DNA from: Oscheius sp. JU75
Lineage: Eukaryota; Nematoda; Chromadorea; Rhabditida; Rhabditidae
Reading direction: 5' to 3'
DNA length: 64,000 nt
NCBI GenBank assembly: GCA_037178855.1
Contig: JASJZC010000001.1
Span: forward strand, 2,108,001-2,172,000
In this document: in pieces, positions 26,931 through 41,000 of the stretch
Position numbering within the stretch: position 1 is the stretch's first letter
Layout of the letters: the number at the start of each line of letters is the position of its first letter
Position numbers and translations under genes: made by a program
Notes under the pieces: generated by a model
Database searches by the model: none
Told to the model about the DNA's origin: nothing
What the model saw: the letters and a program-made list of their open reading frames with translations, nothing else

Positions 26931-27538
26931 GATTGCTTTCTGAAAATTGCAGTAAATTAATTTTTTCTATGGAAAGAAGAAAGGGCACAAAAATAAAAAA
27001 ATAAGGACAGAAAAAGGAGCAAAAGTGAGGATTTGAAGTTCAAATTGTCATCAAGAGACGGGGAGCAGCGAAATGTAATGGTCCTAGAGAATCGCTCTAG
27101 GACCTACGTCAATCGTGCTTGTTTCTATGGGCAAGCAACAAATGCTTTTTTTTTTTTTGGAAATCAGTTGTTTTGCTTTCAGCGAAAATTTAAAAAGATC
27201 GATTTTGATAACTTCAGTCTCCCAAACGTCAGTCCTTTCGTAATTCTCACGCATTCATATTCTTTTTGTTATCCGCACCCATGCGAGCTTTGGCAGAACA
27301 AATTTAAGCAGTGAAACGGTTTAAACTGAGCAAAAATAGTGATGCTTTTTAGCATAATGGCTTTGTGCTTGTTTTTGTGAACAAAACTGACGACAAAATT
27401 GTATTTAGACCGCCAACTTATTATTTTAACCGTTTTCTATTCATCTTTGCAATCATTTACCAGTGTCTGAAACAATTTAACAACAAAGAAACAACCTATG
27501 AGAGCAGAAAGTCCAACAAAAGCTGTATGAAAAGTATT

Positions 27539-27941
27539 GGTAATAGTTCGGCAGGCTCCCCCCTTCAAGTCAAAAATTACGGTAGTTGCCCCCCTTCGTC
27601 TAAAATCGTGTTTTTCTCATAAAATTTATTAATTTTTCCAGTTTCGAACTGCGTTTATCAAATCCAGCAATGCAAAAAGAACCCTTTAGAACATGCAAAA
27701 CGTCATAAATAACAGGGAAATCAGAGAACTAAGTTTGAGACAAACCTCGAATAACTCGTTCTTTTCCGTAGTTTTTTTCACTTTTCTTTCATTCTAGGGG
27801 GTTTTTTTACACGCTGGATTCGGTAAAAGCCGTCAAAAACTGGAAAAGTTGGTGAATTTCATCGGAAAAACCTATTCTGAGCGATATTGTAAAAGCGCGC
27901 CAAAAATTCAAACGAAAGGGGGCGCCTGCCGAACTATTACC
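27539..27941. mobile_element. Foldback DNA element (MITE), copy B, 403 bp
   Basis: Termini GGTAATAGTTCGGCAGGC and its reverse complement are flanked by the perfect 8-bp duplication AAAGTATT (27531-27538 and 27942-27949). The interior holds C-rich and G-rich blocks near the ends (CCCCCCTTC, GAAAGGGGGCGCC). It matches copy C at 51352-51756 over its full length in reverse orientation. No transposase. It inserted between the proteasome gene and the small plus-strand gene at 28141. Confidence 0.92.
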
Positions 27942-28140
27942 AAAGTATTTCCTCAGACCACATACACAGTCCTAGGGATCCGTAAGGTAAGACATACCAA
28001 AAAAGCTTGTATGAACTGGCTACTTTCATAGATTCCCTACAAAACACCTTTTTGTTCATAGATCTCTTCCAGTGTATACATACAATTGCTTCCTCACCCC
28101 CCTATTTGTCAGCATTTTCTCTGGTCATCACGTGTTCCTC

Positions 28141-28552
28141 ATGCCTACAAGTCCCCGCATTTCAGGCATGTCCTTCATGCAGAACATGCAGTGCCGTGTT
28201 CCGGGCAGTTTCACGGAGCTGGAGGGAAAAAAAGTGGTGAGTTTAGATGCTAAAACCAGAAACAACTCTATTTTAGTCCGAAACACCGCGTCTACCACCA
28301 GCATTCACTGTCCCAGTCGACGAGGACGAGAAAAACATCCCGCCGGAGAAGGTACCTTATTTCATGAGGGTTCTGCACAAAAATGTCATGCTGAATGTGA
28401 GTGATTTGTTCTTTACTCAATTAGAAATCTTTTAGACAGGAGAAATCCTGATCCCGGAGGTCTTGGGCACACGAATGAAGCGAAAAAGGGATAGTAGTGA
28501 AGGAGTGAATGGTGACGAGCCGCAGCCGACTTCCAGTAAGAGATCTACGTAA
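28141..28552 (+). CDS. Small unrecognised protein, about 110 residues
   Basis: Three exons, 28141-28236, 28277-28396 and 28436-28552, are separated by introns of 40 and 39 bases with GTGAGT donors and TTTTAG acceptors. The product begins MPTSPRISGMSFMQNMQCRV, contains PPAFTVPVDEDEKNIP and PYFMRVLHKNVMLNTGEIL, and ends with a basic Ser-rich tail, GTRMKRKRDSSEGV...SSKRST, that could act as a nuclear localisation signal. A second possible start is the ATG at 28168, directly behind the ATTTCAGGC acceptor-like sequence. Phases are consistent, so I believe the gene, but I do not know the family. It is probably nuclear given the tail, which is inference only. Confidence 0.6.
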
Positions 28553-29124
28553 AACGTGCTACTTTTTTTCACTTTATTACCGTGTCATATGCTTTTTCTT
28601 CTCTTCTAAAGTGAAAACGGAGTTTGCAGCATTTGAAGCCAATAAATTGCCTACTTACTAGTATTTTTAGCAGTTTTCAAAGTTTTTTAACATTCGCAAA
28701 TGGATAGAGGAAGAAAGAATGTTAGAGGGTCATTTTAGCATAGGAGAGAAGAGGAAAACTTTGTCAGTCATGTGTTATTGGTAGCAAATACCCGTATTTT
28801 GAATGTAATTCATTTCGAGTAATGTTTAGCGTCAGAAATCTGCAAAATACACACGAAAAATGAAGTATAATGAGCGAGAAAGTGAAAATCAAAACTAGAA
28901 GAGATTTCATACACAAAATTTCGCGAGTTTCTTTTTAAATACAAGCTTTTGCGCGGGAACCAAATACCCTTTCTCTTCAAAAGCTCTCATTTCTTCCACA
29001 AAAACTGCTTATTTTACAGCCTTTTCGACATTGCGGCGATGCTACATTTCTACCGTAAATATAAGCAGCATAAAAGTTTATCAACTAAAATAACAATGAA
29101 AAATCAACAAATCCGATACACATA
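28553..29124. other. AT-rich convergent spacer
   Basis: It lies between two genes transcribed toward each other (stops at 28552 and 29125). It holds both 3' UTRs and nothing else that I recognise. Confidence 0.6.
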
Positions 29125-31407
29125 TCATAAAAGGTATGTTCTAAAAAAGTCGGGTTCTTTGACCTCGTCCAACAGGCTAATACAACAAGAACAGAGATCA
29201 TGACCGGACCCGGCAGCTCCCAGTTCACAGAGCGGACAGACAATCTCGGGTGTGGCGACATGGAGCTTGGAGGCGGTGCTGAGAACCGTCGTGACTGTTG
29301 CCTTGAATCCTTCGGCGAAAAGATTGTCCACGAAGGTCGAGGTGGCTGCCTGGATCGAACCGGCGGCAAAATTCTGGAAAAACTGGGTGTCCAATCCATA
29401 AGCTGGACTACCTGCTTCTCATTGGTCCTGATGGCCGACTTCTCATACTCCTCCAGATGGCTGACAATGGCGACTTCTTTGCTGCTCACATCCCTCAGCG
29501 GTCTTATGAATGTCACTCCGCTCGACCGCTTCTCGAGTACCGCTGTCATCTCGCTGAGCCAACCACCACGTCCGAGACAGAGTTGAGCCAAGGCCAGTCG
29601 GCCAAGCTGGTTGCCGTCATCGGGGAGCATTATCTGAGGATCGTTCAGCAATGAAATTGTGTCTAAAAACCTTGTGAATTCCTAGAGAACGAGCGATAAG
29701 AGAGGTGGTTTTCTCGCGGATGAGACGAAGAACTTCCTCACGGGCTGTGGAGGTCTTGCATGAGTCGAGGAGCTCTTTCAGGAGGGGGATCTGCAAACTT
29801 TATAGCATTTTTTGGACTGGACTCTTTAGGACAATTTATAGCGATCTTTTGGCCATTTTTATCGAGAAATAATATAAAGAATTAGCCGTGAAGTATTAAG
29901 TATTCAGGCGATATCTGGAAGAATTTCAGGACTAACTTTTTGGGGTTGTTATAATCTGTTAAAAAAGAAGACCGTTTACAGTTTGGTGGTAGCTTTATGT
30001 AGCTAGATTGCTTGAGACGTAGAATGCGCGTGGATTCAAACCGGTGTTATTCGGATTTTCTTTACCGTCATCTTATTTTTTTTTTGGGTTTCTTGTGTTG
30101 CTTTCGATAAATAGTGGTACTACCTGCCGCATGAAACAGACAGAAGTCCTCCAAAACCTGGGAACTAAAGTTTGCCAAAAAGCCTGCTTTTATTGCAGCC
30201 TGCAGTTTTGGTCTCGAAACGTGAAGCTATCGCCAAACTGTAAGCGGTCTTCTTCTTTAACAGACTATAGCTATGTTTTCCTTGCTATCTTTCCACTTGA
30301 AACTGTGTAAATCTGATCTGCTGGCTTTTATTGGCTATTTCCTCCATGAAAAATTGAAGGAAAAGCCGTGGAATACTTAGAAGTTCCCACATTTGCAACT
30401 TGGAGGTTTCCCTAAAGGCAATTTTTGGAGTGTTTTAGAACTTTTCCCTTGTTTATTTTTCGACTAAAAAGTTGGAACAACAGTGCAAAGCTGCCAGAAA
30501 AGGAACTTCTAAATGTAGTTCATTTTTTATCTTTATGACATCCAAAATTTTAGAGTAGCCACTGGGAGACATCTTGTATCAATTGTGTTTAAACAATTTA
30601 ATAAAAAAGCTATAAATACCTGTGCAACGCCCTGACATCTCCCGTTCTCTAGCTGAACTGGCTCCTTGCATAGGCCGGCAGCTAAATGCACTATCACAAA
30701 GGGGACAGAGGCCGGGAAGAGCTCTTGTAAGGCTGGGACCTTCTCCAAGACGTGTGCGATGCTCGTCTCTTCGAGCGAGGAGACCAAGACGACGAAAGTG
30801 GGTCGGATCATGAGACGCTTGTAGACGATCTGCTGCAACGCGTCCGAGATCTGATGAAGAAGGAAGCATGCGGAGATTCCGCCATCGAATATGACCACAC
30901 ATTCGCGCTCTTCTCCTTCCTGGAAATGTGGGCTTGTTTTAATAGATTGATCAAAGGTTGAGGTACGTCAAGTTGTCATTTTCCTAAGGACACTTCATTG
31001 GAAAACCTTCAAAATAGATGAACGGGCAAAAAAGGCAAGGACCATTTGGTCATTTTGTATATTATTTTGAGCGAAAAGTCTATTCAACCATCCCCGTTGG
31101 CCTTTACACATGTTGTTACATGCTGGAGCCCAGGTATATACGACAAAAAAACGATCAATTCTAAGCCTGAAATCAGTTAAAAAAATAGATTTCGACCCTA
31201 CCCTAAAGATCTTTCTCTTGCTCAGCGCCGTCCGGAACTTGTTTCTGACCATGTTGACGAAGCAGGGCCTACAATACACGGCCTTTTTCACGTCCACACC
31301 TAAATTCTACCTTTTTCGAGTTTCTCCCTCAAAAAACCTGCAAACTGGGCCGGCTCAGGACACTTGACACACTTCTTGCCCTCAATGTACTGCTTGTCCT
31401 CCTCCAT
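29125..31407 (-). CDS. ctu-2: Cytoplasmic tRNA 2-thiolation protein 2 (CTU2/NCS2)
   Basis: CTU2 pairs with CTU1 to thiolate the wobble uridine of tRNA-Lys, -Gln and -Glu. Six exons: 31338-31407, 31202-31299, 30620-30919, 29671-29790, 29412-29633, 29125-29373. The N-terminus has the family's zinc motif CVKC...CRPCF followed by VRNKFRTALSKRK. The PP-loop is the degenerate FDGGISACFLL. The block IMLPDDGNQLGRLALAQLCL then LGRGG corresponds to the family's N.TRLA..LL...LGRG. RPLRDVSSKEVAIV and a C-terminal CPLCELG zinc site complete the match. The intron of 37 bases between 29633 and 29671 is needed to keep frame. C. elegans names this locus differently, so the symbol is by family. Confidence 0.9.
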
Positions 31408-32060
31408 TTTTCTAGATACTATTTATTACTGTTTTCCAGCTAGCATTCCAATATTTTTGGGTCAAAATACTCTTTCAATTGCGATAAAAACTTGGTATAT
31501 AAATCAATTTTATTCCTGATACAGAAATATAAACAGACAAAGAGAGAGAGAGTGAGAGAGAGGACATTTACACGATTTAGGAGGCGGAATGAGGGGGGTT
31601 AGAGGGGATGGGGAAAGACCACAAAATGAGGTCCCTTAATTTCTTAAAATCTTCCGCTTATAGCAACTATACACAAACTTAAGAGAGAGATGGAGAGACA
31701 ATAAATATAAAACAATCAGAACATCGTTATTAGGAGAGCTTAAAAAGTTGGATGTATTAAATGTGAGCGTTAAAAATACGGCCCCAGAGCATAGAAATCT
31801 TGTGTATTTTGTAGAGAAAAAAAGAGTTACCCGAAGCTTGCGATCCCGCGGGTTTTCAGCCTAAATTCCGCGCCAGTTTTGCAGCTACACAACCAGGGCT
31901 ATTTTGGTGGGCTAAAAAGATAGAGAGGGGAACCGGAGGTTTTTTTTCTGGGAAAAAAAGAGTTAAAATTGCGTAAATTGTGGGCTGATAGCCCTACCGG
32001 TACTTCGGAGGAGGAAAGAGGGAATACCTATTTTTTTGAGGGGGAATCGGGGAGTAAAAT
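31408..32060. other. Spacer between CTU2 and ARID1
   Basis: This 650-base same-strand spacer holds the ARID1 3' UTR and the CTU2 upstream region. A short GA run (31539-31561, AGAGAGAGAGAGTGAGAGAG) is present. CTU2 has CTAG four bases before its ATG but no clear TTTCAG. Confidence 0.55.
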
Positions 32061-35000
32061 TCAGGCAAGGACGGCCATCGAGCTGCTATTCTCCGTGTGG
32101 GACTCTTTCAGCTGAATTGAGGACTTCTCCAGCTTGCCGTTCTTCTTCTCGAAGCCATTCTCCAGACAACTGCGCTTCGATGGGGGGCTCTGAAAAAATA
32201 CCGAGTTTAGTCTGTTGTTTACGTAGTTTAAAATACTTTTTTGGCGGCAAAAAACTTGAAACACATGCAACCAAATTCAAAAAATACTCACCGTCTCCCC
32301 GGAAGCCTTCCTCTTCGAGATGGCCTTCTTACCAGTCCCGTTGCACTTCGTGGTCTGCTCATCTTCGCCGCTCTTCTCGCTTTGCTGCGTGTTTTCGCAG
32401 CTGGAGCTCTCACTTTGGGCCGGTGATGTGTGTCCATTTTGGTGATCCGAGATCGAACTGTCGGCTTCTGTCTTCACGACTACTTCTGCAATATTTTGTT
32501 GTATTAAGTTGAAAGCGTTCTTTTTTTGAAGCGTTACGAATTCAAGTATTCTTTTTCGGAACTTTACAAAATGGCTCAGTCGGTTAGCTTCTAGATTACA
32601 GAAGAAGATGTGACGGGTTCGACTACGCCCAAGCTCTACCTTTTTTAAAGTACCATTTTGTGGCGTTTTTTGAGCTGAGTCGGAATATTCATAATCAGGG
32701 ATTTCCGCTCTCCAAACATAATAATAGCCCTTTAAAATTTTAGTGCAAAAGTAGTGTACTGATGGTCTCGAGCCAGACGACCTGGGTTCGATTTCTGTGA
32801 ATGACAAACTTTTTAGCTACTTAGGGAAGAACTTGAAATTTGAAGCGTGGCCCAGACGGTAAGAGATCAGACTTTGAGCTAGACAAGCCGGGTTCGATAC
32901 CTGTGGTTCCAGAAACTTTTCAACAAGCTGTTTTGAGAAGAAAAAAACATGGGAAAGGTTCCCAAATGAGGGCAGTTTATAAATTCAAAAAACATACCAT
33001 CTTCTTTCGGCTTCTCCTCCTCTTTTTCAGCCTTGACAGCCCTCTCGGGCTCCTCGAACAGGGTGCCTTGGATCTCGAAGAGGAGTTCCGCCACATAGGC
33101 CGCCACACGGGAATCCATCAGCTGACTCATGGTGAACTGTAGGAGACGGGCCGTGTTCTTTAGGAACGTCTTTCTCGTCTCGGGCAGCTTTGAAAAGTGA
33201 CGAAGAAGGGTCGCAGCCCTTCTCAGCATCCCGATTGAGGTCCCCATCAGCTCTGGATTGTCCCGGAGGGCGGCCATACCGTGCTGCTGCATCACGGAGT
33301 GCATAGCCTGGTCGTTGTACTCGATGAAACTGATCAGATGGTTGATGAGTTCGGTTTCGGTCGCGGCGGTGTAGGTCATCGGCTCCGAGGCCAAACAGAA
33401 GGCTGATAGAATCACGATGGCGAATTCTCTGAAAATGACTTATTTCGAAGAGTTTGGTTTTAAAATAAACCAATGCATTTGGGTGTTTTTGAAGAAGATT
33501 TTCCAAAGTTTTCGAGACTTTGAGCGATATCTTCCTAATTTTTTCATGGAAAAAGTAAATCTTGGCCAAAAATGGTTAGCAAAAACTTTGTAACATTATT
33601 GCGGTAAATTGGATTTTTGACGACATGGGTCAGTCGGATAGAGTGCTGTCCTGTAAGCTAAAGGCCCCGGGTTCGATGCCCATCTATATTTTAACTGGAA
33701 TCTGAACTTTTTCAGACGTGAAACTGTCTAGATTCCTCAATTTACCAACAAAATTGTGTCTTATTTGTTTTTCGATCGTTGTTCTTCAAAAAAAAAAATA
33801 TCGTAAAATGACAAGATTCTACCTGTTCTGCGTATCCTCTCCCAGCGTCGTCAGCTTGACCAGAATCCTCGCCAACTTTTCGAGCCTGGGCCACGAGCCC
33901 GTAGCTAGCAGCATGTCGATATTCCTCTCGAAGACGCTCATCTTGCACATGATTTCGAAACAGTAATTGCGGAGCGAGGTCTGAGCCGGTGGCAGCGGAT
34001 CCACGGCCTCTGGAACCGACGTCGTCGCCCATTTCAGCACTCCGTCGTAGATGGGGAAGGCCAGATCTCCCGGCTTGTCCCACAGGTCCAGGAAGGGGCT
34101 CAGATGACAAAGCATGACGAACATGTCGTCGCGAAGCTGATTCGCCGTGTCGATTAGAAGAAGCTCCTGGTTGTCGTGAGGATTGAGGATGGCGAGGGCT
34201 TTTCGTCGAGCGACGTGGAATGGATCGGGCTCGGCTACTGGGGCATCCTGAAAGGGGCGAATTTCGCTTTTTTATTTAAAGTAGTGCAGTCGCTTAGATG
34301 GTAGACTAGTGGACGAAAAGTCACGGGTTCGAAAAGTGATTCGCCACATGGGGCAGTCGGTTAGAGTACTGTCTAATAAACTAAGGGTCACAGGTTCGAA
34401 TCACAACTATGGAAAATGCTCTGATATATTCATAGAACGTTATCTTCAGCATAGTTCAGCCGGTTAGAGCCCTAATAGTAAGCTATAGGTCATGGGTTCG
34501 GTATCTCATGATCGAACACTTCAATAAGACGGCTTTCCATAGAGGGCAGTCGGTAAGAAGGCAGATTGATAAAAAGAAGATGCTAGGTCCGATATCCCGG
34601 TATGACAAATTACGGTAAATGAAACTCACGATATCGAGTCTCTTGGGAGGATTCCTCACCACCTCAGTCTCGTCCGAATATAGCGTCAAAAAGCGTCCAA
34701 TGACTCTCAGCAAGCCGTGATGTTTAGAGAGCTGATGCTCGTTGCCGGGCAGGAAGGAAAATCCTCTGAGGATGTTTGAAATCGACAGGGCTCTCATCGC
34801 CTATAATTGGTCATTTTAAACCAAAAAAGATGAAAAATTTACCAATCTGTAGATCATATCGTCCCGATCTGTCAAGGCGGTGGCCTTGGGCCATCGCATC
34901 TCGAAATCAGTCTGTCCGTCCCGTAGCTCCTCGGCACGCGGTCGGCGATGAATGAAAATGTCTTCGGGCTCCTCGATTTCCATTTTCGGAACCGTCGTCT

Positions 35001-38000
35001 CTTCCTCAGCCTCCTTATCCTCATCGGCCCAGATGCTGACGCCCTGACTCTTCGAGAAGACGGGCTCCTTGATGCTCTGCTGGATTTCGAGCTCGATTCG
35101 AAGACGCTCCGCGACGCGTTCGGCCAGTCCGCCGCCGAGACCGAAGGTGACACGTTCGGCTAGATATTCGGTGCTGAACGTGGGGTCCGTGCAGCTGGTT
35201 GTTGCTTCCTGGTTCTGGACGAGTTGTCGCCTGAGGGCATCCGGGATCTCAACGTCTTTCAGCTGGACTTTGCGGCCAGCTCGGGAAAACTGAAAACGTG
35301 TGGGTTTTGATCAGATTTAGGGGACATATAAACCGATTTTGATGTTTTTCAACTGTATTTTACGCCCATTTTCTACTGACTGTGTCAATCTGTCAACCGC
35401 CCTACCGTTTCAACAGCTGATTTGCTTATTAGTAAAGTAAAATTATGGATAGTTTAGCCCGTCTTCTACAAATTTAAACCCCGCATCCTGTCTCTCTTCC
35501 TTTCTGGATCTCTGTCTCTGTACAAAAGTTCTCTGAATTCTCACTCTCGCTATTCTCTAGTAAAACAATGTCTTTTTTTCCCTTCCTAGGACTCACTCAG
35601 CCCTTTTTTTCCACAATTTGCAACTAACAAGCAGTCTTAAAATATCCACGAACCTTGGTGTAATTGCCCTTCCTCTGACTATCACGCATCGTCACGACAG
35701 GCTTGATCTCCACGCGATCCATGTCCTTCAGGAGCTCCTCAATCGCCGTCTTCTCTTCGCCATTCGCATAATTAGCACTTTTCGAAGCAATGGCGGACAA
35801 GGGGAAATGTTTTGGGAACAGCAGGCTGAGGGTGGCCCAGAAGTGTTCGATGAGGACGTTGAGCATGCCGGGCATCTGATTCAGCGTGGGATGGGTGTTG
35901 GTATCGTCGTAGAGAAGCACATTGAGGGCATTTAGTGACCAGATGGCTTCCGTTTCCAGGCCGCTACGCAGCGCCATGACCAGACGACGGGGTGTTGCCT
36001 GAAAAGTGAGGGTTTTCAGAAGTAATTTTTAGACAGAGTGACATGGTATTAGGGCCGTCAATGGGTCTCGAAATGGACTGAAGTTTCGAGTTTCTACTTG
36101 AGGAGACCATGGGGAAAAGACTAAAAATATGGAAAACAAGCCTACCATGATCAAATCTCTGGCCATGGGTCTCTTCCTTCGGATCTGGCTGATTGTCGTG
36201 CCTTCTATCGTGTGATGGGGGAACGTCTGCCCAGTCTGGTAGGCAGGATGCATCTGAACGGCCTGAGGCTGACTCTGCTGCATCTGCGGCGGGACTTGCT
36301 GCGGCGGCGCCTGCGGCTGATACGGCATCGGAGGACGCGGTTGAGTCGGTGCTGGGGCGTAGGCTGTGGCCGGCGGCTGTTGTGACGGAGGATACTGAGA
36401 ATTCGTCATGAATAAACAGCCAAAAATGTAGACATACCCTCATTTTGTTGCCTCCCGGTGACGGCGCACTCTGTGACATCTGCTGCATCTGCTGCGACGG
36501 TGGCTGAATTCTCGGCGGATAGCCCGGATATCCTTGCGGCGGCATCCCCGGTCTCGGCTGGCCCGGCTGCTGTGGCGGTCCCTGGGGCTGATAGCCGCGG
36601 CTCATGTAGGCTAAGTACTGCTGGTGATGCGGGTGACTCGGATGCGCGGCTGGATGACTGCCGGGCGGGTAGTGCTGTGGCGGAGGACCTGGAGCCATGC
36701 CTGGAGGGGCTCCCGGATGAGGTGGATAGCCTTGTGGGTAGGCGTGGGGCGGATAGCCTGGAGGACCTGAGAAAATCGATGTTTAGATGAGTAAACTGTG
36801 TATTGTTCGATGTTATAATAAATTTTCACCCTTTCGCACAAGATTCCAACCAATTTCTAGCTTAAAAGCAGTTAAAAAAGGTCAGAGAAACAGTCTACTT
36901 TTTTTTAAAGGAAAAACAATCGGAAGAATGGCGGCAAGCTTATTTTAGGTTTTCTAAGCTAGTCTGATTACAAAAAGCTCAATTGCAAGAAAATGGACTG
37001 AAAATTACCTCCTCTACCCGGTCCATTCGGGTACATCGGTCCCGGTTGTCCGTAGTAGGCGCCAGGATGACCTGGCGGCGGTGGTCCACCAGGCTGGCCG
37101 GGCTGTACTGCGGCCATGCTGAAAAAGATCACGTCATTTGAGGTCAAAGGCTCAAAAAGTCGCAGCGAGAGAGAGACCGAAGCCGGTTTGCCATTCTCGG
37201 CCGGCGCCCGAGGGCGGGCGATGAACGTTTATAGACGATCTAATAGGGCGGAGAGAGAAACTGTTCGATCGATGCCTGCGCCTCTCGGCAGTCATCGAAG
37301 CGGCGTGGCTGAGAAAGTCGCGCGCCGGGCCCGAAAATGAAGAGAAGAGTGAAGAAAAGGGGAGAGAACCGGCCCGTTACAAGGTCAATTTTGGCCAAAA
37401 GTGATTGTCTACGTCTGGAGAAGAACTAATCTGACAGAACTGTCGGTGTGAAGAGAAAGCTGTGGCGACGGCACCAACGTCTTTGTGCCAGTCCCCGAAG
37501 GATGATACATTCTGCGCCGGGGCCGACTACAAAAATGTCGTCGACACTTTTTGGACACTCTTTCTTACACTCACTTTAGCTATTCTTGGCGTCGGTTGTA
37601 TTCGGCTACTCCTATATGCTAGTTTTTGAGCAAAATAGCGAGAAAAGTAGCAGAAACGAAGGTGGAGGGTTAGAAAAATAAAGATGTGTTGCCTTATCAA
37701 AATTCAAACTCCCAGTGCAGCGCGCCAAAACCAGTTGAATTTCAAGAAGGACGGTGCTCAAAAATCTCTCACTCTCCCTTCTTTCGCATATTTTTCAGCT
37801 ATTTGATCTCTCTCCATTTCGTCACTCAGACACCCAATAAATTGCAATCAGATGATTTACAATCAATTGATCACGGTTTATAGCGACTGGCACCAGAACT
37901 GACTGACTAATAAATCACCAATCTTCACCTCACTCAAAACGGTCGATTGCTCTGTTTATGGTCATTTTATACTCACCTCGTTGACGGGGGCATATGCATC

Positions 38001-41000
38001 GGATGGCCTGGAGGCATTGGTCCGGCTCCAGGCGTCGGAGTCGCTCCGGGTCTCGGTGTCATGGCCGCAGTCTGTGATTCCGGTCTCTGCTCGTTTCCCT
38101 CCGGAGCACTCATTCTCGAAGAGCTGTCCGGAGTGGCAACACCGACATTGGGACCAACGCTTGGTGCCCTACTACCAGCCTGGCTGCTAGGTGCTTCCTG
38201 TTGCTGAAATGGGGTGAGTTAGCTCGGAAAATGATGCTATTTTTCTAGCGTACATCGCGTCAACATTTTGTGTCTCTCCTGCCTCTATCCCCAGCCCTTT
38301 TTACGGTAGAAAATGCTCCAACGAGTCCGAAAACTGCACGTTTTCCAGGAAAAATCAGTTTTGAAGCGTTTAAACTACCGCTCAAGAATTTGAGTGACAA
38401 TAGAAACTTTACATTTACCGTGTTTTTCTGATCTTTCCACAAAAATCAACAAATTTCCTCAGTTTTTCGAGAGGTATAGCCTGGGAAAAGATTCTAAGAG
38501 AACCTCCACTCATAAAAAATGTAGTTTTTGAACTAACCGAGCTAGCTTGAGGTGTTCCAGGCGGCTGTACTGACGCCGGTCCAGCTTGACCTCCCGGTGT
38601 AGCTGGTTGGGCTCCTTGATTTGGAACTTGAAGCGTATTCTGGCCCTCCTCAGCTCCAGGCATGTGTTGTTGAGGCTGCGGGGCTCGCATCGGTGTCATG
38701 CCCGGTGGCATTTGTCTCGGCGGGAAGCCAACAGGGTAACCGGGATGTGCAGGATGACCGGGCGGGTAGCCCGGATAGCCATAAGGAGGCTGCTGAGGAG
38801 CAAATTGACTCGGATCAGCTCCTGGCGGTGGTAGAGGTGGTCCTGGGGCTTGGCCGGGTGTTCCTGCAAAAGGATTACTGTATTTTGTTGCACTACTCTG
38901 TCACTTGACTACCGTTTTTCGACCCCCAGACGTGTTTTTTGAATTTCTAATGTTCTGCAGAGTTGTAGATCAGATTAAGGGCTACAGCTTTGCAAAACAT
39001 TAAAAGTTCCGAAAATCAATTGTTGGGCCCAAGATAAGGCATTTGCCGCCGCCACCTTGCTGTCGCGCGCCGACTACTGCGCTTGACCGCCGTTTTTCAG
39101 AACCAAGAAATAATTTTTGGTTTTTTGATGTTCTACAAAGTTGTCGCTCAGAACAAGGGCTAAAACTTAGTAGAACATTAAAAAGATCGAAACTCACTTC
39201 TTGTGCCCGAAAGGAGCCACCTGCCTCGTTTCTGTCACCGAAAACGAATAGTTCTTCCCAAACCCATCCCCAAATCCCCTCAAACCCGTGACCGAATCAG
39301 GGTTACCAGAGCCAGAGAGAGAGAGAGAGAGAGAGACTCGTCTGATGGTAGCCATGGCGACACTCGCCTCTCTCCCTCTGTTGCCCGAGATAATCAATTA
39401 GCACCTTGTGGCAAGAGAGTCATAACATGTGGATGTCTGGTCAAAGACCATGAGTATAATTGCAAAGTATTGAACACGGAAGCCCTCCCTCTCTCTCAAA
39501 AAGAGAAAGAGGGAGATATATTCTCTTTCACACACCAGTTGCCCGTCGCGACAGCTGAGCCCCTGTCTCTCTTTTCTCGACGTGTCACTATCACTGGAAG
39601 AGAGAGAGAGACGTCTCTCTCTTATCAGTCAGTCAATACCAAGCAAAATGTTCTTCCCCGAACAGTCTCATGCTCTCTCCATAACACATTTTCAAAGGAG
39701 GCGATGACGTAGAAACATACCATAGCGCCAATCCGTCTGCTGCGATGGCAAGAGGCCACGTGAACGATAATAGGCCTCTTTTTGCTGCTGCTGCTGCTGA
39801 TAGTAATAATGTTGCTGGCCGGAAAAGCCGGGTTGTGGCGACAGCTTAGGCTGTGGCCTATAGCCTTGCGGGAAGGGTTGCGGAGAGTACATGGCCTCGG
39901 GACGAGGTGCCAGATAGCCGGCTCCCTGGCCCGGATACTGTGGATACCATGTGGCTGTGGCTGCCACAAAACGGGCCGGATTGCCGGCAGCGGCGGGAGG
40001 TACACCGCCGCCACCAGCCTGATCCGAGTAGCCAGGATAGGAAATGTTGGAAAAAGGACGCGATGTGGGAACTTTCTTAAAGTAGTCGTCAGTTGGAGAG
40101 AGACGCAGGAGGAGAAAGAATAGGAGAGAGAGAGATAGGCAACGGGAGTCAAGGGAGCCGGGCAGAGAGAGACACACTCTCTCTCTTTCCCGCCACGCCT
40201 ATCTTCCCCTTTCTCTTAACTGTAGAGAGAGTTCTTTTCTTCAGTTCGGCACAGTGCCAGCTGTTCTGATAAGAGAGACAGAGAGATAGGGAGAGAGACA
40301 CAATCCCCTGTCGTCAATTCGTATCTCTCTCATCGCGGAGAGGCAAAACGTGGTGACAGAAACATTTCAATTAACTGTGATGTGATGTGTGCTGATATGG
40401 GGGCTCACGCTCACGGGGGGAGCTCACTCCCATTCAATATAGAGAGAGAGCAGCAGGCCGGCTTACGGTATCACCGAGAGCCGAGATAAGCGTGGAGGGA
40501 GAGGCGGCTTCGGCTGCCACGGCAACCGAAGTGTGAGGGAGAGAGATACTGAGAGAAAGGGGGATAGGCTCGCTTGGCCCCTATAATGAACCTGTGCTGC
40601 TGATTAGTTCTCTCTCTCTCTCTCTCTCTCTCGTGTCTCACTGCTTCTCCTCTCAACCAAGACAGGTAATCCGCTTCAAGTTTCAAGAGATGGGTGGGCA
40701 CAGGTAACTTTTCGGAACACTGTGACTCATTCCTTATCCCAAGTCTTTCTTCGATCCATAACTACCAAGTCTTTTCTTCTGGAAGAACATTTTCTTCCAG
40801 TGAGAGCCAGTCATTCTGATGATTTTTCTCCCACAAATTTGGTTTTGCCATCGCTCAAACACCGCTATATAGATTCTAGATATTTTTCGAATTTTGAAAC
40901 ACCTTGAAATCAGCTCTCCAAACTTGCCTTCTGTGTAACATTTTACTGTTGAAGTTTCTGTTAAAAATTATAACCAGGACCAATTCTTTGCAACTCTTTC

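Noticed and set aside
27849..28031. Matching open frames in 27.85-28.03 kb and 51.03-51.44 kb
   Set aside because: They share residues (SERYCKSAPKI) only because both run through the ends of MITE copies B and C.
29085..29651. A single 188-codon open frame read through as one exon
   Set aside because: After NEKQ the frame loses CTU2 similarity. An intron from 29411 to 29374 restores the family's CPLC C-terminus.
33626..33692. Functional tRNA gene
   Set aside because: The acceptor stem is only partly paired and the anticodon arm is ambiguous. It belongs with the decayed tRNA-like repeats around it.
36193..36790. Long plus-strand open frames rich in Ala and Ser
   Set aside because: They are the antisense of the Pro/Gln-rich ARID1 exons 10 and 11, whose low-complexity codons leave other frames open.
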